Assembly: GCA_030220185.1 (NCBI GenBank)
Contig: JASPKZ010004953.1
Coordinates: 532,501 to 596,500 of the forward strand
Direction of reading: 5' to 3'
DNA: 64,000 nt
Origin: Diploptera punctata
Taxonomy: Eukaryota; Arthropoda; Insecta; Blattodea; Blaberidae
How positions within the stretch are numbered: the stretch's first letter is position 1; the number at the start of each line of letters is the position of its first letter. The notes under the pieces were generated by a model. The model ran no database searches. It was not told the DNA's origin and worked only from the letters and a program-made list of their open reading frames with translations. Made by a program: the position numbers and the translations under genes. Positions 43,070 to 53,167 of the stretch are shown here, piece after piece.

Positions 43070-43558
43070 CATATTACAAACCGCTTGTGGGAAGTAAAAC
43101 CACTGCCCCCTATGTATACTACATACAATGTATATACAAAAAAATATCCAAAATGTAGTGTTAATATATATTAGGCCTATACGAAACAAATCACTGCATT
43201 TTAAATGAACTGAACTTTATTTGAAGCAATATAAAACAATAAATACGTACTTGCCGCCATTTTATCACTAATTGATCTCACGGCCTCCAGTAGTTTCAAC
43301 TAATAAACATTCCCCACACTGTTAACGTTAGTAAATTGTTTATAATGAAAGCAAATATTTCCAACAAAGATGTTTTTTACTATTATTTATTATTTTGAAA
43401 ACACCATCGTGCAAAAAGTAATGTACAACGCACGTTTGTGAAGTGTTTTGCAGAATCTGGGAAATTAAAAACCTCGCTATCACTCAGTTTTTAAACATTT
43501 TCCTCACTTCTGTAAAACCACTTCCCAACCTCGCATCGTAATATACTATTTCTCAGAA
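43070..43558 (-). repeat. N element, minus copy
   Basis: Inverted counterpart of 17690-18144 (GGGAAGTAAAACCACTGC ... CCACTTCCCAACCTCGCATC). Differs by small indels only. Confidence 0.7.
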
Positions 43559-43605
43559 AGCTATTTTTTTAGGAAATGTGCACTCAGGTGAGCATTAGGG
43601 ACAGC

Positions 43606-43722
43606 ACACACACCCAGACCCAAAGTGGAGATTTTTTAAAATCCACACCCCGCCGGGAATCAAACCCGGTCGCCGGAATGGAAGGTAGGGACTCTACCGA
43701 CTACGCCACGGCGACGGACTTC
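43606..43722 (-). mobile_element. SINE-7 head, tRNA-derived
   Basis: Minus strand reads GCCGTGGCGTAGTCGGTAG (A-box region) and GGGTTTGATTCCCGGC (B box), followed by GGGGTGTGGATTTT. Only the head is recognisable. Confidence 0.65.
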
Positions 43723-43884
43723 AGGAAGCTATTGAATCCTGTTGCAAACTCTAACAAAGACCATTTTTCCCCTCGTATTGCTGGGAATGCATGCTATAAA
43801 ACATGCATTTGATAGACGCGATCCCACAATTATAGGCAGTATTTTATTTTCACCGGCTACAAATCTAACATTATTCTCTAATAA

Positions 43885-44352
43885 CTAACTCACTAGCACT
43901 ATCAAACCCGGAGGAATACGGCCGCATCGAAATAAGCTCTCCATACGTCCATATGGAGGTAATGATTTCCAATCATTCTCTGTAAAATTCACCTCCCTCA
44001 AATCATGATTGTAATTCTACCACCTCATTCAGCCACCTACTGGGTCCTATCCCTCTGGTTTTCCTATAAGTTTCTATGTTTTTATTACCCATTCTTCTTA
44101 CATGCTCTGACCATCGTATTCTACGAGAGTTAAAAGTTTTATTCTTTCATTCCCCATTGCTACTTATTCTGCCCTTCGCAGTCTATCGAGACTTCATTAT
44201 TATTATTATCTGGTTTCTTATAACGATCACGTAGCTCACCTTTATATACTTTTGTCCATTCACCCTTATTTTAGTCTCTCTTTGGTCCAAAGAGTTTCCT
44301 TGTAATTTATCCCCATTCAAAATAAGAGGTGATGTTTCATATCCACATAGTA
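43885..44352 (-). pseudogene. LINE-D 3' part, diverged
   Basis: Complement contains the HEVGEFY.EN-type, VRRMGNKNIETYRKTRGIGP and ETSPLILNGD blocks of LINE-D; 44100-44340 aligns with the GPKRD and CETWTL regions. Several indels. Confidence 0.75.
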
Positions 44353-44377
44353 TAACTTGAAGAATAAACATTTACTT

Positions 44378-44379
<2 letters not shown>

Positions 44380-44411
<32 letters not shown>
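44380..44411. repeat. (AT)n microsatellite
   Basis: AT dinucleotide run. Confidence 0.95.
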
Positions 44412-44413
<2 letters not shown>

Positions 44414-44432
44414 ATATTTATAAATAATAAGG

Positions 44433-45130
44433 TAATTGCACATTCAGAAGATAACCTACAGATAGGTATGTATGGACTTCACAAAATACAGAAAAATATG
44501 GATTGAAGATGTATACAGACAAAAAAATTATGGTATTTCAAGGTGTAGATTCCGTTAGAAGTAAATTATACTTGACAATAACATTTTGGAGCAGGTGAAT
44601 AATTTAACATATCTAGGATGCAATATCTCATATGAAGAAGAACATTTATGTAAATACAAAAATATCAATTTTTTAAGAATTTTAGGGTTAATAAATTCTA
44701 TCTTCAAGCCACAGTTAGTCCAAAAACATTCAAGACTAAAAGTGTATAAAACACTATCTCTTCTATTCTTTTGTATGGTAGCGAAGTGTTTACATTGAAA
44801 CAGAAGGATGAAGAGAGACTTAGATCTGCTGGAATTAGATATCTTCGAAGGACTGCAGGATACACACTACTAGATCATAAAAAAGAAGACATCTTAGCAT
44901 AATTACACATGGAACCTTTAGAAAACAAAATTTGTAATTATAAGTCAAGATGGATGCAACATGTTCATCGAATGGTGGATCACAGGATACCCAAACAAAT
45001 GTTAAGCTATCAACTTGCAGGAAGAATAATACCAGGACGTCCACTCAAATTACTTTTTGATGGTGTTACTATTGAGGCCAAAACAGGTCAACGAATAATT
45101 TAAATTCGTGAATGGACTATTATTATGATA
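44433..45130 (+). pseudogene. LINE-B fragment, second copy
   Basis: Aligns with 1806-2521: IVLDNNILEQVNNLTYLGCN-like segment, then QKHSRLKVYKTLSLL, EDILA, HVHRMVDHRIPKQ and AGRIIPGRPLKL. Several frameshifts. A Helitron starts two bases after its 3' end. Confidence 0.85.
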
Positions 45131-45132
45131 TA

Positions 45133-45543
45133 TCTTAATATATAAAAATTACGTGTCACGTTGTTTGTCCTCGATGGAATCCTAAACTACTGAACCGATT
45201 TTAATAAAATTTTGCACACTGTGTGCAGTTTGATCCAACTTGAGACTTAGAGTAGTTCATAACTAATTTTATAGTCGCATTATTTTTTTATTGCAAATTA
45301 TTTGTTTATTATTTAACAAAGAGAGATCCAGATGGCCGTGCTTTTTGTTGCAACCGCAAATTTCAATTGAATTACAAATATTGATTATTTCATAATTTAA
45401 GTGTGTTCAGTGTTTATTTTATTTTCAATATTATTAATTTCGTGTGTAAGTATTAGTTTTAAGTAATCTGGCTGAACGACAGCAACTGAATTAATTTTTT
45501 TTACGTATACCTTAGCCACAGCAACGCGTGGCCGGGACTTCTA

Positions 45544-45544
<1 letters not shown>
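45133..45544 (+). mobile_element. Helitron, non-autonomous, intact
   Basis: TCTTAATATATAAAAATT at the 5' end after A; 3' hairpin GCCAC-AGCAACGC-GTGGC, then CGGGACTTCTAG before T. 412 bp, no ORF. Same family as the interrupted 7496-8403 copy. Confidence 0.9.

Positions 45545-45582
<38 letters not shown>
45545..45582. repeat. (AT)n microsatellite at Helitron 3' side
   Basis: AT run starting at the Helitron end, followed by ACACACGCACAC. Confidence 0.9.
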
Positions 45583-45587
<5 letters not shown>

Positions 45588-45616
45588 GCACACTCAAAAT
45601 AATCTATAATAAAGTC

Positions 45617-45915
45617 TTTATTGTTTCTTCTTATTATTATTCATAATTTGTAGGATTTTCATCCTGTTTATTTCCAAAATCACTTCTCAGAGGAAGATGT
45701 ATTGGATGTGCATTCACTGTCTATCCATCTCTTGGCTGGAGTTCCTCTTATTCTTCTCCCGTACATTGGTCCATCTTCTTTAGCTCTTTTTGCAAGTCGG
45801 TTGTCTTCCATTCTTTCTGTATGATCTTTCCAGTATTTTCGTATATCTATAATAAATTTGGTTATATCTTGAATATGACATTTGTCCCTAATTTCTGTGT
45901 TAAGGATCAAGCCTT
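45617..45915 (-). pseudogene. LINE 3' end
   Basis: Minus frame gives NTEIRDKCHIQDITKFIIDI, YWKDHTERMEDNRLAKRAKE and GRRIRGTPAKRWIDSE, the C-terminal part of a non-LTR ORF2. Trinucleotide-rich tail at 45617-45650. Confidence 0.8.
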
Positions 45916-46412
45916 GGATCAAAGACAGAAACAAAATGCGACTTCATTGTTTGTTGTGAAGAAAGTTTATTTTATGTTGGTACAGTGGCAGATTGCGGCT
46001 GTTTGTTTCCATATCGATTGCCCTGCAGCTGATTCTAGGAACTCTGGAGCGAAATCCCATTTTCTTGCTCATTTTATGCCAGTGTCAGATGACGGTGAAT
46101 ACTTGAAACCAAGGAATTGTTTTGTTTGACCTACTTATGTTTTACAATTAAACTGACTCACGAAATTGTTTAACGACACTTTTAACTTTACAATTACATA
46201 CACACTTGTGATTCAGCAGGAGGCTATGAGTAATGAACTGTTATTGCAGTACCTTCGGCAGGCAAAAATTAGGACTTTATTTTTCCTCTTTTTATCGAAT
46301 TCCACAGGAATATATCTATTGACATTGTTCTAATTAAAATACATTTTTAAATAACCTCCATCATAGATCCTACTTAGTAGACACCGAAAATGACCATGGC
46401 AAATATATATAT
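45916..46412. other. Spacer, no feature
   Basis: Part of a 102-codon plus frame (to 46129) overlaps the LINE antisense strand; the remaining residues show no motif. Confidence 0.35.
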
Positions 46413-46740
46413 ATCCATCCATAGTAATTCTGCCTGAGGGCAGGTCCTTCACTGCAATCATAGCATTTTCATGCTATGCTTTGCAGCTTTACTAGGTAAT
46501 TGTAGGCGAGGTAGCTTCCCGTTGCTTTCCACGCCGGTGATGGATGATGATGGTAATGATACAGATGATGGGCGGATGATTTTCGGGGACCATTGGGCCC
46601 TAAGCTTCCTGACATTTGCCTTACAGGTGAGAAAAAATCCCGAAAAAACTCACCCAGGAGCCTGTCCCGACGGGGATTCGAACCCGGGTCCTCTGCGTGA
46701 AATAGGCCCCAAACTACCCTCGAGACCACAGCGGTTGACT
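46413..46740 (-). mobile_element. SINE-1, full length
   Basis: ATCCATCCATAGTAATTC at left; GGGGATTCGAACCCGGGTC (B-box complement) and ACCACAGCGGT at right. Body variant CCCAGGAGCCTGTCCCGAC shared with 24854-25166, so the two form a subgroup. Confidence 0.9.
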
Positions 46741-47142
46741 ATATATATTAGATCTATCAATTATAATAATGTCTCTATATATAGATAATATATCATTATA
46801 TATATATAATTATATCAATCAAGGTTCACTCATCATCACAAGTACACATTATCATAGTTGTAAGGGGTAGTGACGTGTGTATAACCTCTCCTACCCAATT
46901 CTCATCCTCACCTTCTCGTGGTACAACCCGTTTTCACAAACGAGGCTCTGAGGACCGAGTCACGGCGGTATAAACCGTTCCATCGGGTACTGAGTAAATG
47001 CGGTATCCTAATGTCTGTCCAGAGACTAAAAGGTAGCAGCCCTACCACTGGACTACTTAGCGTCGGGCCAGTAACCTGTCCTAAGGAACTTCAAAACTAC
47101 TTTCAAGTCTCAACACGAAAAAATCCAGAAGAAATTGAATAT
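46741..47142. other. Unclassified sequence, possibly old SINE tail
   Basis: 46860-47110 is GC-richer (CGTGGTACAACCCGTTTTC, GGTAGCAGCCCTACCACTG). No match in the window and no motif in the 76-codon frame at 46918-47148. Confidence 0.3.
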
Positions 47143-47507
47143 ATATGATATGAAAAGAAAAAAGAATGCTTGAGTCGGGATTTGAACTCGAGTCTCTAAA
47201 GTCTGTACCTTTAGCGCTCTAACCAACTGAGCTACCCAAGAATTCCAATACAAGCATACAATTTTCTTATACATGTAGTATTCTCAATTCACACAAGAGG
47301 TAGCGGAAATTTATTCCAACTGCCATCTCGCGGCTATAAATTTCCGCTACCTCTTGTGTGAATTGAGAATACTACATGTATAAGAAAATTGTATGCTTGT
47401 ATTGGAATTCTTGGGTAGCTCAGTTGGTTAGAGCGCTAAAGGTACAGACTTTAGAGACTCGAGTTCAAATCTCGACTCAAGCATTCTTTTTTCTTTTCAT
47501 ATCATAT
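47143..47507. repeat. 365-bp palindrome with tRNA-like sequence in both arms
   Basis: Left arm 47143-47314 and right arm 47336-47507 are almost exact complements around a 21-base loop. Each contains the same tRNA-like unit (minus 47167-47245, plus 47405-47483), differing by about one base in the T-arm. Outer parts of the arms recur at 7.0-7.5 kb. Confidence 0.9.
47405..47483 (+). tRNA. tRNA-like unit in palindrome arm, probably pseudo-tRNA
   Basis: GTAGCTCAGTTGGTTAGAGC gives a D-arm (GCTC/GAGC); CTAAAG-GTACAGA-CTTTAG an anticodon arm with a 6-bp stem and loop triplet ACA; TCGAG-TTCAAAT-CTCGA a perfect T-arm; acceptor TCTTGGG/CTCAAGC pairs at 6 of 7. The over-long anticodon stem and unusual ACA anticodon argue against a working tRNA. 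A mirrored copy is at 47167-47245. Confidence 0.45.
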
Positions 47508-47564
47508 TTGCCTTCATTGCCAAATGTCAAAAATATATTTATAATATATATATATATATATATA

Positions 47565-47665
47565 GTATTATAATGGTGTTCACCTGGAAGAAGAAAGAAA
47601 GGAAAACCTCGAAACTCATGGATGCAAAAAAATAAGATCTGTAATGAGAACAATAGGAGTGGATA
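47565..47665 (+). pseudogene. Short LINE 3' end
   Basis: RKGKPRNSWMQK followed, after a shift, by IRSVMRTIGVD; ends in an AT run. Typical truncated ORF2 C-terminus. Confidence 0.55.
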
Positions 47666-48182
47666 TATATATATATATATATATATGGGACTCGAACCAG
47701 CGCGCTTCCTGAAATGAGTCATTAAGATCCCCTTGCTCATAGTAGCGAAACTGTTTATCGAAAGAGTAATGTAATTAAATAACATGTTAAAACGTGTAAC
47801 AATCACATTATTTGAAAATTGGGGCAATAATCACCCAGACTCACCTTGTTCATTTAATAGTAGTGTGCCGGACATGACGTAATACATTACTTCCTTCCTG
47901 CATGCCATTCATGACAGCGAAAGTGTATCATTACGTCCTATCCCCTGCGTTACTCTCACTTTTGGTCTCTCCCACAAATAACTTTCATTTCATTAAATTG
48001 CCAGCTGCTAATTGTTGGAGTCACTCTTGTGTAAAGCTCTTCAGTGCATCGTTTGTGTCCTAAACAAAACTTCACATCTTGAAAGTGCGTGTAGTTACTT
48101 CCTGAATATAATTACTTCGATAAACTTCTCCCATTTCCCTCATTAAATTATTTAAACATTACATTTAATAACAAAATATAAC
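47666..48182. other. Spacer, no confident feature
   Basis: 47690-47760 (GACTCGAACCAGCGCGC, then GTAGCGAAACTG) hints at a minus-strand tRNA-like head but is too short. 47870-48100 has ATGACGTAATACATTACTTC and other less AT-rich sequence without a frame. Confidence 0.3.
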
Positions 48183-48282
48183 CAGGTGAGTTGGCTCAAG
48201 TGGTAGCGTATGAAATTCGGGTTCCGAAGACCCTGGAATCAAACCCCGTAGTCGAAGAACCTGATTTTTTCTTTTCAATCTT
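48183..48282 (+). mobile_element. tRNA-like SINE head, unclassified
   Basis: GTGAGTTGGCTCAAGTGGTAG and GGAATCAAACCCC are A- and B-box-like and GGGTTCCGAAGACCC forms an arm. No known body follows; it abuts LINE-D. Confidence 0.45.
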
Positions 48283-48785
48283 ACTTACTCACTGGCACTA
48301 TCGAACCCGTAGGTTCATGGCCGCACGGACATAAGCTCTCCATACATCCCTATCCTGAGCTAATGCTTTCCAATCATTCCCTGTATAATCTACTTCCCTC
48401 AAATCATAGTTAATGTTATTCTCCCACCTCATTCTTGGTCTACCAACTGGGCGTTTACCCTCTGGCTTTCCTATAAGAAGCTTCCATTGCACGTCTTTCA
48501 TTCCCCATACGTGCAACATGTCCTGCCCATCGCAGTCTACGAGACTTAACTGTTCTTATTATATCTGGCTTCCTATAAAGACCATGTAGTTCATTGTTAT
48601 GTAGTCTTCTCCATTCACCTGTCTGTTCATCTCTCTTTGGTCCAAAAATTTTCCTAAGTACTTTATTCTCAAATACTTGTAATCTCCTTTCCTCTCTTAA
48701 GGTAAGAGTCCATGTTTCGCACCCATATAATATAACTGGCAGAATAATAGTTTTATATATTTTCAGTTTGACGTTTTTTGAAAGG
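48283..48785 (-). pseudogene. LINE-D 3' part, minus copy
   Basis: Minus frame 48298-48519: VQWKLLIGKPEGKRPVGRPR, WENNINYDLREVDYTGNDWK, LAQDRDVWRAYVRAAMNLRV to a stop. Upstream CETWTLTLREERRLQVFEN-type and KLKIYKTIILPVILYG regions follow after shifts. Tail ACTCACTGGCAC at left. Youngest-looking LINE-D here. Confidence 0.9.
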
Positions 48786-48808
48786 AGTTTTCAATCATAA
48801 AAATCAAT

Positions 48809-49341
48809 TAATTAAATAAATATAAAACGTAGTTTTATTTGATTTTCATATATATTATATAATTCAGTGACAGCTGTTTCGGTACACTGTACCTTCTTCA
48901 GACATGTTAACAAATTATGAATTGTGTTCCAACTGATCTAAGCAACAATACAACAATATTTATTAAAATTTTTAATTTAACAAAGGGGATTCATTCAAAT
49001 CAAGTTGAGAATTTAACAGTTTGTTACTACTTTTAAATTATTTATTTCTACAGCCTCCAACAGATCTAACTTCTTACCCTTATCACAAACATTAAAAAGT
49101 AGTAACAAACTGTTAAATTCTCAACTTGATTTGAATGAATCCCCTTTGTTAAATTTAAATAAATATTGTTGTATTGTTGCTTAGATCAGTTGGAACACAA
49201 TTCATAATTTGTTAACATGTCTGAAGAAGGTACAGTGTACCGAAACAACTGTCACTGAATTATATAATAAATATGAAAATCAAATAAAACTATGTTTTAT
49301 TTTTATTTAATTAATAAATATGGATTTTCACCAACTCAATT
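48809..49341. mobile_element. Foldback element FB-2, long form, about 500-bp palindrome
   Basis: Arms of about 230 bp (48807-49041 and 49093-49311) are near-perfect complements around a loop of about 50 bases. Flanked by AATCATAAAAATCAAT (48793-48808) and GATTATAAAAATCAAT (49342-49357). Both strands carry the core: plus CTGAAGA 49221-49227, A, GGTAC/GTACC hairpin, GAAA 49242-49245, CAACTGTC; minus CTGAAGA 48901-48895, GAAA 48880-48877, then CAGCTGTC. Confidence 0.9.
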
Positions 49342-49357
49342 GATTATAAAAATCAAT

Positions 49358-49679
49358 GTTTTTTTTCTGAAGAAGTTAATCTTTTTAATTGAATCGCTGA
49401 GTTGAAAGGGAAAGAAACTCGAAGTACCCTACGTTTGAGAAAACCTTAAAAAACTACATAACTTCTTATAGCTTATTCTGACAAATTTTTGGCTAATTAC
49501 AATTGACCCTCTGCTTACAAGGAATTCAAATATAACAAAAATTCGTAATTTCTCTAGTATATGTGTGTTTTATCGCTCCTCGAAGCCAATAGAGTTTCTT
49601 CCTTTTTCAAATCATCAAAAAATCAATTTAGCATCATTACATAAATAAACTTTATTAGTAATTATAAGACAAGAATCAT
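49358..49679. other. Spacer, no feature
   Basis: AT-rich, no match recognised. Confidence 0.35.
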
Positions 49680-49867
49680 CATAATCATCCGGTATCATGG
49701 CAGCGCCGCCGTCTTCCGGAAACCAAACGCCATTCCTCTCTGTCCATCCATTGATCTTCCTCCAATCCTCTGATATTCATAGCTGCTTGTACCCCTTCTA
49801 TTCAAGTTTTCTTCGGTCTTCCTCTCTTCATCCTTTCCATTGGGATCCATTCCATAACAATTTTAGG
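49680..49867 (-). pseudogene. LINE-A 3' end, sense part of an inverted insertion
   Basis: Minus translation IVMEWIPMERMKRGRPKKT, GVQAAMNIRGLEEDQWMDRE, EWRLVSGRRRRCHDTG then a (GATGAT)-type tail at 49675-49690. C-terminus of non-LTR ORF2. Confidence 0.85.
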
Positions 49868-50290
49868 TAAAAAATTAATAGGAGCTATAAAATCATTATA
49901 CAAAGGATCTATTTCGAAAATAAAAATTGGAAATCATATAACAGAGGGATTTACTATTACAAAAGGTTTAAGGCAGGGTTGCAGTTTATCTCCAACTCTA
50001 TTCAAAATTTATCTCGAAAGAGTACTAAGAGACTGGAGGAAAACATGTCAAAAAATGGGCATACCTATCCAAAATGCACATGTATATTCACTAAAGTTTG
50101 CAGATGACCAGGTATTAATAGCACAAGATCACGATGACATAGAATATATGGCTAAAAAACTAAAAGAAAAATATGAAAAATGGGGACTTTATATAAACAT
50201 TGAGAAAACTAAGACAAGAATATTACATTACAAACCTCAAATACATCAAGAAACACATTTTCAAGTATTACTTGCTTACCTTTGTCATCC
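49868..50290 (+). pseudogene. LINE-A reverse transcriptase core, inverted part
   Basis: Plus translation IKIGNHITEGFTITKGLRQG, CSLSPTLFKIYLERVLRDW, then SLKFADDQVLIAQDHDDIEY with the catalytic FADD box, and INIEKTKT. Well preserved with a largely open frame. Lies head-to-head with 49680-49867; on the minus strand the order is inverted RT part, then sense 3' end, then tail. Confidence 0.88.
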
Positions 50291-50568
50291 TTTGGAAAAT
50301 ATTCATTAACTATAAGTGATGTTAAATGAACAATACTTTTATCACTTTTTTGCATTAAAAAACAGGGGATCAATTTTATAATTAGTCAGAAATTTGTCGG
50401 ACTAATCTATAAGATGTTATATAGTTTCTTAAGGATTTCTCAAAAGTAGGGTATTTGGAGTTTGTTCCCTTTTCAATTCAGCGATTCAAATTGAATGGTA
50501 CTATGAGTTAGAATTTTACTACGAGGACCCATTTCATCATAATTGCCATTTATTTTGTCTGCACGTGG
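50291..50568. other. Spacer, no feature
   Basis: No match recognised. Confidence 0.35.
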
Positions 50569-50875
50569 GACGAGGGGGCTCTCTTAACCAAGCTAATTTA
50601 GTTACTCTTATTCTCTAAGGTGTCAGCGATTAACAAGTGGTTAACTCATCGCCTCAAAAAGATAGTAGTAGCAACTTGGATGGGAAAGATTCTAATTTAG
50701 TCTTGAGGTTTTTTGCGAATCCGAAAATCTTCACACTCTGGATCCACAACTTAAAGCTCCTCCCGGAGGAATTGTCCATTGAATTTCTCCATCCTAAAGA
50801 GTCCGTCGATTCTGGTCGGGTTTGAACCTGCGACCCTAGGAACAGAGGCAAGGAACTTACCCCTAGACCAGCAAT
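50569..50875 (-). mobile_element. SINE-4, diverged
   Basis: Head complement at right (GGGTTTGAACCTGCGACCC), body CTCCCGGAGGAATTGTCC and ATCCTAAAGAGTCCGTCGA. Parallels 29404-29670. Confidence 0.7.
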
Positions 50876-51707
50876 ACTGATAATCAAAATTTCATAGTAT
50901 CATTAAAATTAAAAAGAATTTAATTTCTTCAGAAATACATTGACAAACATAATATAAACACAGACTATAGAATACATCTATACGCGATGTAACTTCAGAC
51001 CGGGTCCCTTTAATCCATAAATTTCTCGTACAAGGGACAATTCACCCAGACTATTCCCCCCCCCCTAAGAAGAATCATCCAAGAATATTAACCATTGATA
51101 ATAATTCATCCAACATATTCCATTCTTACCCTCGCCCTAAGAAAATTCATCTAACAATGTACCCAGGATCTAGGCGTAGTTTTAAATTCCTCAAGCTGTT
51201 CGTAAGTAGGAAGTGATACTATTTTTTAAAGAAAATGTGCTTAACTCAGGCACACAGCAATACGTATTCTATAATTCATCCATGACTCAAAACCGATCAC
51301 GTTAGAAAGGGCCACAGTTTAAAAACTTAAATTAAAGTTCAAGGTTGAAGTGACGTTAATTTAGAGCGAAGTTAAGGTGATATATTTTTATAAGTTTTTT
51401 TTAAGTTTAATTGCCAGTTATAGTAAATTTCCAAATTTTGAAATTGTTTTCATGGTACAGCTATATTTTATTGGTTTGTATCGGCTGAATTCTGACCTAG
51501 AGTGTCCGACAGAACTATATAATTAAAAATATACCAGTAAATGTAATACGGAAAATAAAATTTAAAAAATAATATAAAGGGTCAGTTTTCTTTAGTTTAA
51601 CTTTCTTTTTGATTTATCATTTTGGACAAATTGTTCAATGGGCGTTTCTTCTTAGAATGAGAATACCCCTGGGGGAAAATAGCCAGGTTCAATTGGTCCT
51701 GAACCTT

Positions 51708-51708
<1 letters not shown>
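50876..51708. other. Spacer, no feature
   Basis: Long stretch with no match elsewhere in the window; a short C run at 51057-51066. No sustained frame. Confidence 0.4.

Positions 51709-51747
<39 letters not shown>
51709..51747. repeat. (AAT)n microsatellite
   Basis: About 13 AAT units. Confidence 0.95.
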
Positions 51748-51749
<2 letters not shown>

Positions 51750-51952
51750 GTATTTATTTTGAGAATTTTCCTATCATTGAGGGTTTTGTCCAACCAATCT
51801 TATTAATCAACATGAATGGGGAAAAAAAAAAAAAAAAACATGACTACGGACTATAGACTATCAGTTCGCAACAAACATTCACGAATTTCCCCTAATTAAA
51901 ATTCTCCGTCGTTCTCTGTCCTGTCTTTATATATATATATATATATTACCTT

Positions 51953-52290
51953 CATCCATCCATAATAATTCTGCCCTAGGGCAGGTCTTTCACTGCAATC
52001 ATAGCATTTTCATGCTATGCTTTGCAGTTTTACTAGGGAATTGTAGGTGTGGTAGCTTCCCGTTGCTTTCCACACTGGTGAAGGATGATGATGTGATAAA
52101 CATAAGGATGATGATGGTGGCCATATGATTTCGGGGACCGTTTGGGCCTTAAATTTTCCTGACATTTGTCTTACAGGTGAGGAAAAACCCCGATAAAAAC
52201 CTCACCCAGAAAAACTGTCCCGACCGGGGATCGAACCCGGGCCCGCTGCGTGACAAGGCAGCACGCTACCTCGAGACCACAGCGGCGGAC
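51953..52290 (-). mobile_element. SINE-1, full length
   Basis: CATCCATCCATAATAATTC at left; GGGGATCGAACCCGGGCCC (B-box complement) and ACCACAGCGGCGGAC at right. Near consensus. Confidence 0.92.
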
Positions 52291-52305
52291 TAATATGAAT
52301 TAGCT

Positions 52306-52429
52306 ATAGTTAAATTTATAACACATGATAGGCCTACACAATATGCAGATGATGAAGAAAGTAAGAAATAGTTAAATTTATAACACATGATAGGCCTACA
52401 CAATATGCAGATGATGAAGAAAGTAAGAA
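52306..52429. repeat. Exact 62-bp tandem duplication
   Basis: Two consecutive units starting ATAGTTAAATTTATAACACA at 52306 and 52368, identical by eye. Recent duplication or assembly artefact. Confidence 0.92.
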
Positions 52430-52437
52430 ATATATTA

Positions 52438-52438
52438 A

Positions 52439-52474
<36 letters not shown>

Positions 52475-52502
52475 TATTATTATTATTATTATTATTATTA
52501 TA
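52438..52502. repeat. Palindromic (AAT)n(ATT)n microsatellite
   Basis: AAT units switch to ATT units near 52472; like 37667-37740. Confidence 0.92.
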
Positions 52503-53051
52503 ATTAAGTTAAAGTGTCCATAAATAAGAATGAGATAAAACTGTATAATATGACCGGTATGTAATTTAAAATCAATATATATATATATATATATACACGT
52601 GTGTGTGTATGTATTTTACTTTGTTATTTATCTTATTGATTTATAAATTTATTTCCTCGCTTTAATGTTATCTTATTTAACATTTAATCAAACCTATAGT
52701 TTCTATAATCTTTGACTGGACCGCGTAAAAATGTTGAGAAAAGCTTGTGAAATATGCAATAGTATTGTTCTTTCTAGCGAATGAATGACATCTTTTATGT
52801 TTAGTTTAGCGGGACCCCAGAGAAATTCAAGGTTTTTTAACATGCTTAAAATCAAGGCTACGCAATTAATGTTCCGCAATGATGTTGACACACGCCATTA
52901 TCCAATGTTTACAAATAAGAAAATGCATAATTTCATTTATGAAACAATCAGCGTTGATAGAATAAATTGCCATTGATTCTTACGTCTCTTTCGTTAAATA
53001 TCCCAGATGAGTCTGAGTTGGACATAAGACAGGTATGTACACTGGCGAACA
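52503..53051. other. AT-rich spacer
   Basis: TA and GT runs near 52575-52610; overlapping 62-63 codon frames at 52703-52976 have no motif. Confidence 0.4.
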
Positions 53052-53055
53052 TTAA

Positions 53056-53163
53056 GGGTCGGTTTCACCAACAGATGTAACTGTATTACGCCAGTTTAAG
53101 CTATGTATTTTATATGGGGAAAACTGGCGCAAGATAGTTACCTCTGTTGGTGATATTGACCCT
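53056..53163. mobile_element. TTAA-type foldback MITE, 108 bp
   Basis: GGGTCGGTTTCACCAACAGA...TCTGTTGGTGATATTGACCC, complementary over nearly the whole length (inner GCCAGTTT/AAACTGGC), flanked by TTAA at 53052-53055 and 53164-53167. Fits a piggyBac-type non-autonomous element. Confidence 0.8.
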
Positions 53164-53167
53164 TAAA

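Noticed and set aside
47405..47483. Functional tRNA gene in the palindrome
   Set aside because: Six-base anticodon stem, ACA loop triplet and a mismatch in the acceptor make a working tRNA unlikely; kept as tRNA-like.
47870..48100. Second host promoter (ATGACGTAA, less AT-rich sequence)
   Set aside because: No following start codon with an extended frame or splice donor was found.
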